The position numbers were made by a program, and so were the translations under genes. A DNA stretch of 10,933 bases from Nitrosopumilales archaeon CG15_BIG_FIL_POST_REV_8_21_14_020_37_12 (GTDB lineage Archaea > Thermoproteota > Nitrososphaeria > Nitrososphaerales > Nitrosopumilaceae): positions 1-10,933 of the forward strand of contig PFFZ01000029.1 of the NCBI GenBank assembly GCA_002781805.1, written 5' to 3'. The first letter of the stretch is position 1, and each line of letters starts with the position of its first letter. Positions 1-5,461 of the stretch are shown here, in pieces. The notes under the pieces are model-generated. The model ran no database searches, was not told the origin of the DNA, and worked only from the letters and a program-made list of their open reading frames with translations.

Positions 1-75
1 TGGAACCCAAGAAAATTTGGTATTTTGTCCATAAAATCTTTTGTAAACCACAAAGATTTTTTTATTGGCAGATAA
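1..75 (+). CDS. Possible 3' end of an upstream gene (C-terminal 24 residues)
   Basis: Frame 1 is open from the left edge to a TAA at 73-75 and would encode a 24-residue tail beginning WNPRKFG and ending FFIGR. The stop lies against the AAGGAG motif of the next gene and 11 bases before its ATG, the usual spacing inside an archaeal operon. That arrangement is the main argument that this is real. The stretch is too short to assign a family. The frame of the downstream gene is also open to the edge but lacks a start codon, and chance openness over 75 AT-rich bases is possible, so confidence is low. Confidence 0.35.
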   Translation, partial: WNPRKFGILSIKSFVNHKDFFIGR

Positions 76-79
76 GGAG
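74..79 (+). promoter_or_regulatory. Shine-Dalgarno motif AAGGAG for the CADD-like gene
   Basis: AAGGAG at 74-79 lies 7 bases before the ATG at 87 and matches the anti-Shine-Dalgarno end of 16S rRNA. Most other genes here show a TATA-like box about 25 bp before the start codon and no such motif. Its presence suggests that this gene is internal to an operon whose first gene lies left of the window. A T-rich stretch at 56-66 could alternatively act as a TATA box. Confidence 0.6.
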
Positions 80-86
80 TTGTGTC

Positions 87-719
87 ATGAATCTAATAAA
101 ACGCATTGATCAAATGATTGAAGAAAGAAGCTTACTCAAACACCCATTTTATGAAATGTGGTCTGATGGAAAATTAACTCTTGACTCTTTAGCTGGATAT
201 TCAAAAGAATATTTTCAACTAGTCAAATCTGTTCCAGGCTTTATGACTCCTATTATTGAAAAAGCTCCACAATCTGAAATAAGTGAACTTGTTGCAAACC
301 AGAAAGAGGAATCTGAACATATACAGCCATGGATTCGATTCGCTGGAGCACTAGGAATATCTGAAGAAGAATTAATGCAGTACGAAGGTCTTCCAAAAAC
401 ACAACATGCAGTTTCTGATCTGGCACAACTGATGAACACCTATGAGGGTGGCTCGTGCGCAATGTATGCATTTGAAAAAGAAATACCAAAAATTAGCCAA
501 ACAAAGCTGGAGGGACTGGCAGAATTTTATGGCATGTCAAGCCAAGATGCCACTGAGTACTTTAAACTACACACTGAAGCTGACATTAGACACGCTGCAG
601 CTTGGAGACATATTCTTGAGAATGCATCTACTGACAAAGATAATTTGATTGAAATTGCAGACAAGTCAATCTCTGCACAAAACCTGTTACTTGACAGTTG
701 TTACGAAGCATATTGTTAG
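87..719 (+). CDS. TENA/PQQC-superfamily diiron protein, CADD-like (candidate p-aminobenzoate synthase)
   Basis: This 210-residue, all-helical protein belongs to the TENA/THI-4/PQQC superfamily. It resembles Chlamydia CADD and Nitrosomonas NE1434 more than thiaminase TenA. Likely metal ligands are E74 or E75, H78, E130, H162, D166 and H169; the last three form the HxxxDxxH pattern in 'HTEADIRH'. Compared with CADD as I remember it, Y22 matches the sacrificed Tyr27, Y38 matches Tyr43 and K140 matches Lys152, while CADD Tyr141 is Phe129 here. CADD is reported to make p-aminobenzoate from its own tyrosine in a metal- and oxygen-dependent reaction. The TenA catalytic cysteine context is absent. 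ATG 87 is favoured by the AAGGAG motif. Automatic pipelines may label it TenA family or iron-containing redox enzyme. The superfamily is secure; the p-aminobenzoate role is inferred. Confidence 0.8.
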   Translation: MNLIKRIDQMIEERSLLKHPFYEMWSDGKLTLDSLAGYSKEYFQLVKSVPGFMTPIIEKAPQSEISELVANQKEESEHIQPWIRFAGALGISEEELMQYEGLPKTQHAVSDLAQLMNTYEGGSCAMYAFEKEIPKISQTKLEGLAEFYGMSSQDATEYFKLHTEADIRHAAAWRHILENASTDKDNLIEIADKSISAQNLLLDSCYEAYC

Positions 720-730
720 GCTCATAACAT

Positions 731-736
731 TTTATA
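731..736 (+). promoter_or_regulatory. TATA box for the tRNA(CAU) gene
   Basis: TTTATA at 731-736 is centred about 27 bp upstream of the first tRNA base at 761, the expected place for an archaeal TATA box. It starts only 12 bases after the CADD-like gene's stop codon, so the tRNA probably has its own promoter. Confidence 0.55.
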
Positions 737-760
737 CCTAAGTAAAATTTCATCTGCTTA

Positions 761-834
761 GGGCCCATAACTCAGCTTGGTAGAGTAACCGGCTCATAAC
801 CGGTGAGCCAAGGGATCGAAGCCCTTTGGGCCCA
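761..834 (+). tRNA. tRNA with anticodon CAU (elongator Met or Ile2)
   Basis: A full cloverleaf can be folded. The acceptor stem is GGGCCCA (761-767) with TGGGCCC (827-833), and A834 is the discriminator. The D stem is ACTC/GAGT. The anticodon stem is ACCGG/CCGGT with loop CTCATAA, placing CAT at 795-797. The variable loop has 5 bases and the T stem is AAGGG/CCCTT. There is no intron, and CCA is not encoded. An initiator is unlikely because the anticodon stem lacks the three G-C pairs next to the loop. The sequence alone does not separate elongator tRNA-Met from tRNA-Ile2, which also carries a genomic CAU later modified at C34. Confidence 0.95.
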
Positions 835-941
835 CTCTCTTCCATTAGTTTTAAAATGAGCAAGGACTAATTTTACTGGCTGCAATGAAGAATCAGAGTT
901 ATATCTGAAAGATGATGTGAAGGCATTTGACTGAGCTGCCT

Positions 942-1547
942 CTAATTTCCAATTTGGTCTTTTACTTTTTGTAGTACCGAGTCGTCAACAAGATTTTGTT
1001 CATACAGTACCTGGGTAATTTGCATTACGTTTAGAATTGAATGCATTTTCACTCCTTGTTCCTTTAGTGCTTCATCTGCCCCTTCCATCCTATTCACAAT
1101 TACATATGCGTCTGTTACCTTGATGTTTGCCTCTCTGAGCGATTTTATGGCGTTAACAACTGATCCTCCCGTCGTCGCCACATCATCTATCATCAAAACC
1201 TTCATCCCATCTTGAATTTTTCCTTCGACTGACTTTGATGTGCCGTACTCTTTTGGCTTGCTTCTGACATAGATTAGTGGTTTGACCGTTTCAATGGCCA
1301 ATGCTGATGCTATCACCAGTCCTCCTGTTGGCACGGATACAATTGAATCAAAACTATCCAGCCCTATGTTCGTGGCAACGTCGTTTTGAAGATGCTTGAT
1401 CATCATTCTAAATTCATGAGGATAGCTAGGGACTAGCCTCAAGTCGACATAATACGAGCTCTTTTTACCGCTTGCAAGAGTAAAATCTCCGAATTTTATT
1501 ATTCCATTTTGATGTAAAAATTTTGCAAACTCTTTTACAAATTCCAT
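942..1547 (-). CDS. pyrE: Orotate phosphoribosyltransferase
   Basis: PyrE joins orotate to PRPP, giving orotidine 5'-phosphate in de novo pyrimidine synthesis in the cytoplasm. The PRPP-binding motif is clear: 'VLMIDDVATTGGS' in the second half. Upstream are 'FTLASGKKSSYYVDLR', typical of the orotate site, and 'VSVPTGGL'. I place the start at ATG 1547, giving 201 residues that begin MEFVKEF and match the normal family N-terminus. A TTG at 1595 would add 16 residues with no family character and leave only 2 bp to the divergent gene. An AT-rich element at 1568-1577 lies about 25 bp upstream of ATG 1547, which fits leaderless transcription. The next pathway gene, pyrF, is not in the window. Confidence 0.95.
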   Translation of the reverse strand: MEFVKEFAKFLHQNGIIKFGDFTLASGKKSSYYVDLRLVPSYPHEFRMMIKHLQNDVATNIGLDSFDSIVSVPTGGLVIASALAIETVKPLIYVRSKPKEYGTSKSVEGKIQDGMKVLMIDDVATTGGSVVNAIKSLREANIKVTDAYVIVNRMEGADEALKEQGVKMHSILNVMQITQVLYEQNLVDDSVLQKVKDQIGN

Positions 1548-1567
1548 ACTAAAATTAACTACACTGG

Positions 1568-1577
1568 ATTTATTTTG
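1568..1577. promoter_or_regulatory. Shared divergent TATA-like element between pyrE and the LarA-like gene
   Basis: The 50-bp gap between the pyrE ATG (1547) and the LarA-like ATG (1598) holds one strong AT element. It reads TTTATTTT at 1569-1576 on the plus strand and AAAATAAAT on the minus strand. Its centre is about 25 bp from each start codon, so it could serve leaderless transcripts in both directions. This is a positional inference. Confidence 0.45.
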
Positions 1578-1597
1578 GTTTGTATTGACTATCAATT

Positions 1598-2680
1598 ATG
1601 CCTGAAATCTGGTTAAACTATGGTATTACTGATGTAGTTTTAGACATTAAAGCAGAGAATCTAGAGCAGAAAATCGATTCTGATGCCAAAACTCTCGAAG
1701 ACGAGGCGATCAATGAAAAAATTGCCTCCATTGATTTGAAAAAACCAATGGAGTTGGTGGTCTTGCATAATTCCAAGCCGGTTCAAAAAATCATTTCATC
1801 GCTATTTACTATGTGTGAGCAAAAATCTGCCCCATTTCCAAAGATATTGGCTGAAAAAAAAATCCTGAATTTGGTAAAGTCTGGATTGCCAGAGGGAAGC
1901 TCCATAAACGAATTTGACAATGCGGATATCTCCAACTCTAATCTTGTATTTATGGGTGAGGTAGAGTTTGATGGACTTTTTGGTTATGAGACTATTGCAA
2001 CCAGATTGATCAAAAAATTTGGCCATGATTCTATGCTCTCTGCATATGCAAAAAGAAAAGACAATCTTCCTGCACCTGGTCAACCAACAGAAAGTTTTGA
2101 GGAAGCAAAAAAATTTGCAGACAATTTTGAGATTCAAGGCATAGAGATTATTGCAAATTCGAGCGGTATTGTGGACTTTGTACTTGGACATCCCTCAAAA
2201 ACAGTATCTGCTACAAAGACTCTGGAATCGTTTGGAATAAAAGACATTGGTGAGCAAAAATCAATGATAATCAGCACAGGTAAAGATGCAAGCAATGACA
2301 CTCTTGGAAAGTCTCTCTCATCGCTATGGAATTGTGCTGGTGCAATTAAAAAAGATGGACTTGCAATACTAGTTGCTGAATGCAAAGGCGGATTAGGCTC
2401 TGATGCAATACAGCAGTTCATCGAAGATCGATTAAGTGTGGAGCAGCTTAGAAATCCCGCAAAATATGTCAACGGCATGGAGGATCTACTGTTCTTGTCT
2501 GAGATCCAAAAGAATTTTCAAATTGGATTGGTTTCAATCTTGCCAGAATTTTATGCAAAGAAATTAAGCATGATCTCTCTTCCCGGCATAAAATATGCGA
2601 TGGACTATATCTTGAAAACGCAAGGTACGAGACAAAAAGTTGCAGTAGTGTCAGACGGTGCGCGACTACTACTACGGTAA
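1598..2680 (+). CDS. LarA-like (DUF2088-related) protein, probably without the nickel-pincer cofactor site
   Basis: This 360-residue protein has the outline of nickel-dependent lactate racemase LarA. Its N-terminus, 'LNYGITDVVLDIKAENL', matches the LarA 'lpYGk..v...ip.eNl' opening. Residues 254-267, 'GLAILVAECKGGLG', match the 'GG.iilvaEC.eGlG' element of the C-terminal domain. The LarA active-site signatures are missing. The LarA segment VEPHYFAGFSGG-K is replaced near residues 122-136 by a run with D125 where a catalytic His should be and no Lys at the pincer-attachment position. The N-terminal RxRP-like motif is 'HNSKP' (57-61). The gene may encode a different LarA-superfamily activity or a non-catalytic protein. 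No larB, larC or larE is in view. ATG 1598 has a TATA-like box 26 bp upstream. Its 3' end overlaps the convergent protease gene by 9 bp. The CDS is secure; the family call is moderate. Confidence 0.65.
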   Translation: MPEIWLNYGITDVVLDIKAENLEQKIDSDAKTLEDEAINEKIASIDLKKPMELVVLHNSKPVQKIISSLFTMCEQKSAPFPKILAEKKILNLVKSGLPEGSSINEFDNADISNSNLVFMGEVEFDGLFGYETIATRLIKKFGHDSMLSAYAKRKDNLPAPGQPTESFEEAKKFADNFEIQGIEIIANSSGIVDFVLGHPSKTVSATKTLESFGIKDIGEQKSMIISTGKDASNDTLGKSLSSLWNCAGAIKKDGLAILVAECKGGLGSDAIQQFIEDRLSVEQLRNPAKYVNGMEDLLFLSEIQKNFQIGLVSILPEFYAKKLSMISLPGIKYAMDYILKTQGTRQKVAVVSDGARLLLR

Positions 2681-3766
2681 AAGACTGGATGGCAGTGGCG
2701 CACACAAAATAGCAAGCACAATCACACCAACATATGCTAACTTACGGTTTTTTGACAGTGGTGATATGTCATCTAATGGATTTGCACTTGGGTTTCTTGA
2801 ACTCATCACAAGAATTAGCATTGCCATTAACCAGTAGCCTAATAGAACCAGTATGGCCATACTCCCAAACGTAGCATATCTGTGTAACTTCGGTCCAAGT
2901 AATGTTCTTGCCATGTGACCCCCATCTAATTGCCATGCAGGTAGTAAATTCAAAAATGTAATCAAGAAACCGATCCATGCTGCAAATAAAACTGGAGTCA
3001 TAATTACATCGTGACCTTGTCCTCCTTTCCCAAACAATGCAAGACTGGCAGTCATGAGAAGAGGTTCTCCTTGGTTCCATTCTATCAGCTTTGATTCTGC
3101 AAACAATCCTTGTGCAATTTCTTCTCCAAGAATTGGGGCAGTGTATGCTCCATAAATTGAAACAATCACTGCAACAATCAGTCCTGCAATGGGACCTGCA
3201 ATTGCTACGTCAAACAGAATTTCCCTGTTTATTGTTAATCCTTTTGACTGAATAAATGCCCCAAATGTTGGAATTCCGATGACTGGAAGTCCTGGAATAA
3301 AGTATGGCCATGTTGTCTTTAGTTTGTGAATCTTTGCTGCAATGATGTGACCCATCTCATGAATGCCTAAAATTCCTAACAACGATAAAGTATAGACTCC
3401 GGCCATCTCTAAAGGATCTCCGATATTTACTATGGAATTTGTCCCCGCAGTTCTATAGTACCCATCAATCATTACAAATGTGACGACAACTGCAAAGAGA
3501 ATTCTTGGAGTCCATGCTGTATTGAGCCATTTTCTTTGTTTTTTTGCAGCAAGCTTTTGAATTATGATGTATTTTTCATTGTTCATCAATTCCATCTTGC
3601 AAACATAGTTTTTTGACTCTAACTCTCGTGCAAGATTCTCGAATTTTTCTTTAAAATCATGATCCTCTATTCGAAATTCCAGAGAGTACATGCCTTTGTT
3701 GAACAGAGTAACATCAAACAAGGAATTGACTAAAGAAATAACATCTTCTTGATAGGGATCACTCAT
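2672..3766 (-). CDS. Site-2 protease family (M50) membrane metalloprotease
   Basis: This 364-residue protein has a hydrophilic N-terminal region of about 85 residues followed by roughly six or seven membrane segments (near 88-104, 121-145, 152-170, 183-206, 255-275, 292-315 and 342-360). The zinc motif HEMGH lies at residues 136-140, with E137 as the catalytic base. A second motif, 'LLPAWQLDGGH' (274-284), supplies D281 as the third ligand and corresponds to the S2P NPDG-type signature. Such enzymes cut substrates within the membrane, often releasing regulators or clearing membrane peptides. No PDZ domain is apparent. The substrate cannot be told from the context. ATG 3766 has the octamer TTTAATGC about 25 bp upstream in the promoter shared with the divergent 57-aa gene. 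Confidence 0.9.
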   Translation of the reverse strand: MSDPYQEDVISLVNSLFDVTLFNKGMYSLEFRIEDHDFKEKFENLARELESKNYVCKMELMNNEKYIIIQKLAAKKQRKWLNTAWTPRILFAVVVTFVMIDGYYRTAGTNSIVNIGDPLEMAGVYTLSLLGILGIHEMGHIIAAKIHKLKTTWPYFIPGLPVIGIPTFGAFIQSKGLTINREILFDVAIAGPIAGLIVAVIVSIYGAYTAPILGEEIAQGLFAESKLIEWNQGEPLLMTASLALFGKGGQGHDVIMTPVLFAAWIGFLITFLNLLPAWQLDGGHMARTLLGPKLHRYATFGSMAILVLLGYWLMAMLILVMSSRNPSANPLDDISPLSKNRKLAYVGVIVLAILCAPLPSSLLP

Positions 3767-3787
3767 TTATTTTTAGACCTATGTTTT

Positions 3788-3828
3788 GCATTAAATGGTT
3801 TTGTGATTTATCTGATATATTTTAATGC
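3788..3828. promoter_or_regulatory. Symmetric divergent promoters: inverted TTTAATGC octamers
   Basis: The octamer TTTAATGC occurs at 3821-3828 on the plus strand and, inverted, as GCATTAAA at 3788-3795. The arms are 25 bp apart. Each lies about 20-25 bp before a start codon: 3766 on the minus strand (protease) and 3846 on the plus strand (57-aa protein). They are most simply two TATA boxes of related sequence, though an inverted repeat of this form could also bind a dimeric regulator. Confidence 0.4.
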
Positions 3829-3845
3829 GCGAAATCCATTAAAAC

Positions 3846-4019
3846 ATGGAATTATTACATCTAATCATGTTAGATGAAGCAACAATAACAAAAAAGGCAA
3901 ATCAGCTACTTTCAGAACTGCGAAGCAATCCTGATATGGCAATTGATGAAAAAGATTTCAAACAAGGCTATTTCAAAGCTCTGGAATGGGTATTATCAGA
4001 TACTGAAATCAGAAAATAA
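3846..4019 (+). CDS. Small conserved-looking protein of 57 residues, function unknown
   Basis: The ORF starts at ATG 3846 and ends with TAA at 4017-4019. It encodes a charged, mostly helical protein that includes 'ITKKANQLLSELRSNPDMA' and 'GYFKALEWVL'. An in-frame ATG at 3867 would give a 50-residue form beginning MLDEA. TATA-like sequence fits either start: 3817-3826 for 3846, or CCATTAAAAC near 3835-3844 for 3867. It has no cysteines, no membrane segment and no signal peptide, and I recognise no family. Support comes from protein-like composition, the divergent promoter and a gap otherwise lacking a gene. Confidence 0.6.
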   Translation: MELLHLIMLDEATITKKANQLLSELRSNPDMAIDEKDFKQGYFKALEWVLSDTEIRK

Positions 4020-4072
4020 TGACTTGAATGTATCTTCTCAATACTCTTAAGTTGAAATGATCATTAGAATAA

Positions 4073-4456
4073 TTGTTGCCTGACAACAGAATTGAATTCC
4101 TTGCTGAGAAGGTTTATTTTCATCACTGGCCACCAGATACTCCCAAATGGAGTGACTTCAGAAAAGACAAAGTTAACGCAGACATTAATACAAATGTGGC
4201 AAAAAAACATGTCTTGATTAGTGGCAAATCAATCCAAATTAATGATTATGTGTTTGACAATGTTAAGAAAGTTGGACTTACGATACCTCAGTTCAAGAGG
4301 CAAAGCGTAATGATCTTTGAAGGCCATTGTGAGGACTTTGATGCTCATGTTCACGTTACAACAAGATCTGAAAACTATCTGGAAATTTTTTACAACCTTA
4401 TGAAATGGCGAGATCTGTGTTTTCCAGACACTCCATTTCTGGATTCTAAAAACTAA
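4073..4456 (+). CDS. Hypothetical protein of 127 residues
   Basis: I do not recognise this protein. It is soluble and mixed in charge, with aromatic-rich stretches 'YFHHWPPDTPKW' (about residues 15-26) and 'LMKWRDLCFPDTPF' near the end. The repeated 'PDTP' in both is notable. The middle carries 'HCEDFDAHVHV', with several His and acidic residues that could bind metal, though no known motif fits. No ATG is available: the frame closes with TAA just before TTG 4073, so the start is TTG 4073 or TTG 4076. A short ATG reading frame (4057, MIIRIIVA) overlaps the start in another frame. The stop overlaps the stop of the convergent zinc-ribbon gene by 4 bp. Confidence 0.75.
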   Translation: MLPDNRIEFLAEKVYFHHWPPDTPKWSDFRKDKVNADINTNVAKKHVLISGKSIQINDYVFDNVKKVGLTIPQFKRQSVMIFEGHCEDFDAHVHVTTRSENYLEIFYNLMKWRDLCFPDTPFLDSKN

Positions 4457-4638
4457 ACTCCAAACGATTGAGGTTTTTGTTTACATCTCGGACAGTCAAG
4501 ACCATTAGTCTCAAAACCGCATTTTTTACAACGTATCTTCATTCCGACTATTGCTGTGGATGAGGTCTTTGATGCTTTTGCAATCAAGACTATTACCAGC
4601 AAAATTCCTATTGCAATTCCAATCCATAACAGTACCAT
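4453..4638 (-). CDS. Small membrane-anchored zinc-ribbon protein (61 aa)
   Basis: One hydrophobic segment (residues 2-20) is followed by a short polar linker and a C-terminal zinc ribbon, C37-X2-C40-X8-C49-X2-C52, in the sequence 'CKKCGFETNGLDCPRC'. The likely topology places the ribbon in the cytoplasm. The role is unknown; such proteins may act as membrane-tethered nucleic-acid or protein binders. ATG 4638 has TATATA at 4661-4666 centred 25 bp upstream, and no Shine-Dalgarno sequence. That promoter lies within an inverted repeat. The gene diverges from the acetyltransferase gene and meets the 127-aa gene tail to tail. Confidence 0.85.
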   Translation of the reverse strand: MVLLWIGIAIGILLVIVLIAKASKTSSTAIVGMKIRCKKCGFETNGLDCPRCKQKPQSFGV

Positions 4639-4670
4639 GAACTATGTTTATTATTCATAGTATATAGTTC
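4639..4670. repeat. Inverted repeat GAACTAT-N18-ATAGTTC over a promoter (candidate operator)
   Basis: The perfect 7-bp arms GAACTAT (4639-4645) and ATAGTTC (4664-4670) enclose 18 bp. A second nested pair, CTATG (4642-4646) and CATAG (4656-4660), is also present. One arm abuts the start codon of the zinc-ribbon gene and the other overlaps its TATA box, so a protein bound here could block transcription. It lies just upstream of the acetyltransferase TATA box as well. Confidence 0.4.
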
Positions 4671-4676
4671 TAAAAA

Positions 4677-4684
4677 TTAAATAT
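4677..4684 (+). promoter_or_regulatory. TATA box for the Ard1/RimI gene
   Basis: TTAAATAT at 4677-4684 is centred 25 bp before ATG 4706, consistent with a leaderless transcript. No Shine-Dalgarno motif precedes the start. Confidence 0.5.
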
Positions 4685-4705
4685 TGAGTTGAGCCTACAT
4701 TACTC

Positions 4706-5203
4706 ATGCAAGTTATTCTCAGACAGCTGGGAGATTGTATTCTTAGACGGGCCGAGCCAAGCGATCTAATCCCTGTTATGGAAATAAATCTGAAAACGCT
4801 TCCAGAGCATTATTCTGACTATTTCTATGAGAGCCTCCTTGCAGAAATTCCAGAGGCATTCATTGTTGCAGAAATTGGTGGCAAACATGTTGGATATATC
4901 ATGTGTAAAACAGAATATGGGTTCTCAAATTTCAAAAAATTGGGTTTTGTAAAAAAAGGTCATGTTGTCTCAATTGCCGTTTTGGACGAATATCGAAAAC
5001 GAGGAATCGGAAAAGCACTTGTTGAAGAGTCAATTAATGGAGTTAAAATCAAAAAATGCGATGAATTCTATCTTGAGGTTCGATGTTCAAACACTGATGC
5101 AGTAAGACTGTATGAAAAACTTGGCTTTATGATTAGACAGCAACTTAACGCGTATTATCGCGATGGTGAGGATGCGTATCTTATGGCCATTGAGATAAAT
5201 TAG
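4706..5203 (+). CDS. rimI: Archaeal Ard1/RimI-type protein N-alpha-acetyltransferase (GNAT)
   Basis: This 165-residue GNAT enzyme would transfer acetyl from acetyl-CoA to the N-terminal amino group of proteins. It closely resembles Sulfolobus Ard1. Shared features include 'LPEHYSDYF' (32-40) in the substrate-binding loop, 'GYIMCKTEYGFSNF' (63-76), 'KKGHVVSIAVLDEYRKRGIG' (83-102) with the acetyl-CoA pyrophosphate loop R97-x-x-G100-x-G102, 'YLEVRCSN' (122-129) with E124, and 'YYRDGEDAYLM' (150-160). This family acetylates a broad range of N-termini in archaea, including ribosomal and Alba proteins, so the bacterial name RimI (ribosomal S18 specific) is only a label. ATG 4706 fits the TATA box at 4677-4684. 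Confidence 0.93.
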   Translation: MQVILRQLGDCILRRAEPSDLIPVMEINLKTLPEHYSDYFYESLLAEIPEAFIVAEIGGKHVGYIMCKTEYGFSNFKKLGFVKKGHVVSIAVLDEYRKRGIGKALVEESINGVKIKKCDEFYLEVRCSNTDAVRLYEKLGFMIRQQLNAYYRDGEDAYLMAIEIN

Positions 5204-5211
5204 TTCAAACC

Positions 5212-5220
5212 AATAAATAA
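5212..5220 (+). promoter_or_regulatory. TATA box for the two-TM protein gene
   Basis: AATAAATAA at 5212-5220 is centred 26 bp before ATG 5242. It supports that ATG over the TTG at 5233, for which the spacing would be only 17 bp. Confidence 0.5.
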
Positions 5221-5241
5221 CTCACGAAAAATTTGTCCGCC

Positions 5242-5460
5242 ATGGACAAGCGTAAAGGGATGGGAATTGCAATATTTGTTCTTTGTATTGGCGGATTCTT
5301 TCTTTATGCATATCTGCTGATGTTATCTGAATGGAGTCCTATTGTTTTGCAACTGTCTGTTTTGATGATCGCAGGTGGAATCCTTGGAGTTATTGCATGG
5401 ATTGGCTATGTAATGGCAACGACAAAACCTTCCACTGCCTCAATCTCTTCTGATGATTAG
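5242..5460 (+). CDS. Small two-transmembrane protein (72 aa), function unknown
   Basis: The protein begins MDKRKGMGIAIF and has two hydrophobic segments, about residues 7-27 and 33-57, joined by a short loop containing 'SEWSP'. The tail after 'MATTKP' is Ser/Thr-rich and acidic. The basic N-terminus suggests that both ends are cytoplasmic. No family is recognised; it resembles the many small lineage-specific membrane proteins of ammonia-oxidising archaea. ATG 5242 is preferred to TTG 5233 because of promoter spacing. Its stop lies one base from the stop of the convergent methyltransferase gene. Confidence 0.8.
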   Translation: MDKRKGMGIAIFVLCIGGFFLYAYLLMLSEWSPIVLQLSVLMIAGGILGVIAWIGYVMATTKPSTASISSDD

Positions 5461-5461
5461 A

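Noticed and set aside
87-719. Thiaminase II (TenA) as the function of the first full gene
   Set aside because: The TenA catalytic cysteine does not align with C124 in a convincing way, and the diiron ligand set plus Y22 and K140 fit the CADD branch better.
761-834. Initiator tRNA-Met
   Set aside because: The anticodon stem is ACCGG/CCGGT and lacks the three consecutive G-C pairs next to the loop that mark initiators; the acceptor starts GGGCCC.
835-941. Possible small RNA or gene between the tRNA and pyrE
   Set aside because: Only a short T run near 849-852, probably tRNA termination, is visible; no ORF or stable fold stands out.
1548-1595. N-terminal extension of PyrE from TTG 1595
   Set aside because: The 16 added residues lack family character, TTG is a weak start, and the promoter spacing suits ATG 1547.
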